Source: Warburgia ugandensis (Eukaryota; Streptophyta; Magnoliopsida; Canellales; Canellaceae). Taken from it: a DNA stretch of 64,000 nucleotides. This document shows, piece after piece, positions 61,534-64,000 of the stretch. How positions within the stretch are numbered: the first letter of the stretch is position 1; every line of letters starts with the position of its first letter. Location: the NCBI GenBank assembly GCA_035236585.1, contig CP141126.1, positions 12,537,001 to 12,601,000 of the forward strand, read 5' to 3'. A program made the translations under genes and the position numbers. The notes under the pieces were generated by a model. The model had not been told where the DNA came from, searched no databases, and saw nothing but the letters and a program-made list of their open reading frames with translations.

Positions 61534-62698
61534 AAAACATAAATACAATATTATGATTCTTATTATTTTTTATCATTAAAGATCTTCTTATGGATCTTGT
61601 TTGATCGTTTATTATCTTAATTGTCATTTTTATTAGGATTAGATAGTTTACTATTCTTTTCTGATCTTATTATTATTCAACCAATTAATATTTTAATGAT
61701 TGAAGATAATTTATATACTCCTAATTCTAGACAACTCTTCTTATTTTCAATTGACTAAGATTTATTAGTTAAAAGCTGCTCACAGAGTAGTTAATTCAAT
61801 CCTCATGTAAGGAGGCGTTTAGACCTCAGAAAAGTCACCAAAAGGTGGGGGAAGAGTGAGGCTCTATTAGAGAACCCCCTCAACCATCATATTTAGCATT
61901 CACTGGAGTGACCTTAGCTCAACCTTTTATAAGGTTCCTATGAGCTCGTATACCATAAGTTTCATTTCTACTTGATTTTAACTTATGTTCATGAACATAA
62001 ATAATGTCATTCATGAATGTTTATTATTCTCCTAAATTGGGCCAAGGAAATGATATTCCTTATATTATCATACTAACTATAGCCCTTACTATCATTAAAT
62101 CCATGTCCATAATTTATTGTAAATGTCCATTAATATCTATTTTTAATTAATTATATTTTTCATGTAATTTACACACATGAATATTTAAGCATAAATAAAT
62201 AAATTTAACAATTAAACCTACTATGCAATTAAAAGAACATTTACAATAGAATATAATAATTGACATGCTCATTTGAATATATATATATGAAAACCTCAAT
62301 TTTTTTGGAATTATTTGAAATTAATTAGAAATTTTACAAAAATTGAGGTGGAATATTATATTTAATATAATATTATTTTTTAGAAAAATAATCAAGTCTT
62401 GAAACATAGATATTTGGAATCATTCAAGGGAAACTAGTCAGAATGACTGTAAGCACGCTGAAATCTACACTGGGGTGAAAATTTTCTATTTTTTGTAATT
62501 TTTGTGAATTTATATTTACAATAGGGGTAAAATGGTCAATTCACTTTTGTGTGGGGTCCACAAAAGTTGGGTGAGCTAATGGACAGCCAGCATAGTGAAT
62601 ATTAATGATGAAGAATAAACATGATGAGGAATCTCTTTTAATTTTAATAAAAAAAAGTGAAAATTATTTATAATTAAAATTTTAATTAAAAAAAACCC

Positions 62699-62706
62699 TA
62701 TAAATA
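62699..62706 (+). promoter_or_regulatory. Strong TATA box, likely of an LTR
   Basis: CCCTATAAATACCCC is a near-ideal plant TATA context. It is followed after about 50 bp by a C/T tract (62752-62799) and then a large hairpin. No protein gene follows within the window, so a retroelement promoter is the simplest reading. Confidence 0.6.
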
Positions 62707-62812
62707 CCCCTCCTATAGACTACACAAAATTGTAAAACATCCCCAAGACTCTGCCACTCTCCCTCTCTCTTTCCTTCTCTTTCTCTCTCTTCCCTTTACA
62801 GTTGCAGAGCGG

Positions 62813-62871
62813 GTCTGCGGATGCACTAGAGGGAATATTCCCTCACGGGGCCGTCAAGTGCATCTGCAGAC
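62813..62871 (+). repeat. Large hairpin with a palindromic loop
   Basis: Outer arms GTCTGCGGATGCACT and AGTGCATCTGCAGAC pair at 14 of 15 positions. The loop contains the perfect 16-bp palindrome GAGGGAATATTCCCTC (62829-62844). It lies about 85 bp after the presumed transcription start. Confidence 0.8.
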
Positions 62872-64000
62872 TTGTCGTCCCTTATGAAATAGGATTTTTT
62901 GCCTGAAAACTCTACTTCAATAAGTCATCCACATTGGACTGTTAGAATTCAATCTTTACCGTTGGATAGGTACGAGATGACTTGATCTATCAAAGCCCTA
63001 AAATTTCACAACAATCAGAGGTGTATTAACTAGTGAGATCACCAAAAAATAGTAAGTCCACCGACTGTATATTTTTTGGCGTGGATGTCTTTTCTCGGCT
63101 TGATTCTTCAATTTTGGACACTTCAGGTAGGTTCTTCATCCTCCCCTCGAACTATTCTAGCAGTTTTTAAGGCAAGAAGATCATCATACTGAATTTTTCG
63201 ACAAGATTTCTCTAATGAATCCAGTATCGGTGATCAAACCTAAAAACTCTGGTAAAAAATAATTGTTTGGAGTTCTTGAGCTATTGGATGGATACCTGGG
63301 GTCCAAAAACCCTAGGGTATGAAATCTGAGATGGTGGATCATTCAGATCTAGGAGATAGAGGGAGGAGCTGATCTGACAGTCCAGATTAGACCGTCTTAG
63401 CTATCCCAAGTCACCCTCCCTGTACACCGGCTATCACCGATGGAATGAGGTAGAGACGGGCCACTGATCGACCTGTCAATCCAGGAAACTCATATTGAAT
63501 CTAGGCCCATTGTTTTGATCTGAAACCTTAAAACTTTCAATTCATAGCTCATTTTAACTCCAAATCAAGATCGAAAAGAATCTCTGAATTCCTGGTGAAG
63601 AGTAGAATCTAATGAAAGCATAAAATTTATGTTTTATTTATTGTAAAAATCTGTAACATGCAAAAAGAGGTACTAATTCCCAAGAGCAATAAAATCTGAC
63701 ATGATCAGACCTTGGATTTCTGATCCATCAGTGATTTAGTAATGAGGGAATATGGAATCAAGAGTTAGATATGACTAATCTGGGATTAATTAAAAATTTT
63801 AACCTTAATAGAAGAGAAATCTTAAAAATAATCATGGATTTACTTGATCTAACTAATCAAGCATGATCGAAAACTATAAAATCGTATGGATGATGATCTA
63901 ATGATAAGATCATGAAAAATAAATGGCCTGATGTGGCTAATTTGGGATAGATTGAAATCTATGCCCTTAATTTGGATAAATTGACTTCAGATCTTCTTAA

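Larger units (their letters stand above)
56923..64000. other. AT-rich region with LTR-like signals, boundaries unresolved
   Basis: TGTAATGACTTAGGC at 56923 resembles the start of the 49636 insertion. GGTGAGTACGACTACTC near 57372 resembles GGTGAGTATGACGACTC at 10278. From 62.3 kb a promoter-like block follows. No coding region is seen on either strand. Several direct repeats are listed separately. Confidence 0.4.

Overview
This window is nuclear DNA from a flowering plant with a repeat-rich, gene-poor genome. The plant assignment rests on two spliced plant-type genes, a plant-type tRNA-Ser gene, an Au-type SINE, plant RTE and L1 LINEs, hAT MITEs, and LTR fossils whose primer sites match initiator tRNA-Met. 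I cannot name the species. Only two protein-coding host genes and one tRNA gene can be supported. Nearly everything else is transposable elements, often nested, plus AT-rich unassigned sequence.

Layout. 1-1951: unassigned. 1952-9218: a three-layer nest. A 2.97 kb LTR-type fossil (A, target duplication AAATT) holds a 2.95 kb relative (B, 6030-8976, duplication CGTTA) and a 1.34 kb tandem TRIM with three LTRs (3263-4606, duplication ATAAG). Copy B still shows the empty TRIM site. 9219-18600: mostly unassigned AT-rich DNA with microsatellites, a 276-bp tandem duplication and a tRNA-Ser(AGA) gene (14982-15063). 18613-19500: a two-exon stress-response A/B barrel (Dabb, HS1-like) gene on the minus strand, with a likely SINE in its intron. 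20433-23679: an essentially full-length but decayed RTE LINE. 24009-25505: a hAT-type MITE carrying nine copies of a 35-bp hairpin. 26091-26548: an L1 3' fragment. 27667-27834: a SINE. 28929-29294: a foldback MITE. 30115-32291: a short LTR fossil with only a gag-like region (TR-GAG type). 34595-40649: a three-exon ATL-like RING-H2 E3 ligase gene on the minus strand, with a 4.4 kb intron containing an Au SINE and a long GA microsatellite. 41.3-47.8 kb: unassigned, probably retroelement-derived DNA holding a second hAT MITE (42164-42820), a solo TRIM LTR (43122-43510) and a long stretch built from a degenerate AGTCCT word. 47848-55035: a second RTE LINE, minus strand, split by a 4.64 kb TG...CA insertion (49636-54274). 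55-64 kb: AT-rich, probably LTR-derived, with a 181-bp exact tandem duplication and, near the end, a strong TATA box followed by a pyrimidine tract and a large hairpin.

How the parts relate. The two host genes are independent. One is a small stress-related dimeric barrel protein, the other a membrane-anchored ubiquitin ligase. Both are read on the minus strand and both have introns that took up SINEs. I found no gene cluster or new host pathway. The most unusual signal is the pair of hAT MITEs with internally multiplied hairpins, whose stem sequence is uniform within the first copy and altered in the second. The second is the multi-LTR TRIM with its dated empty site in the same window.
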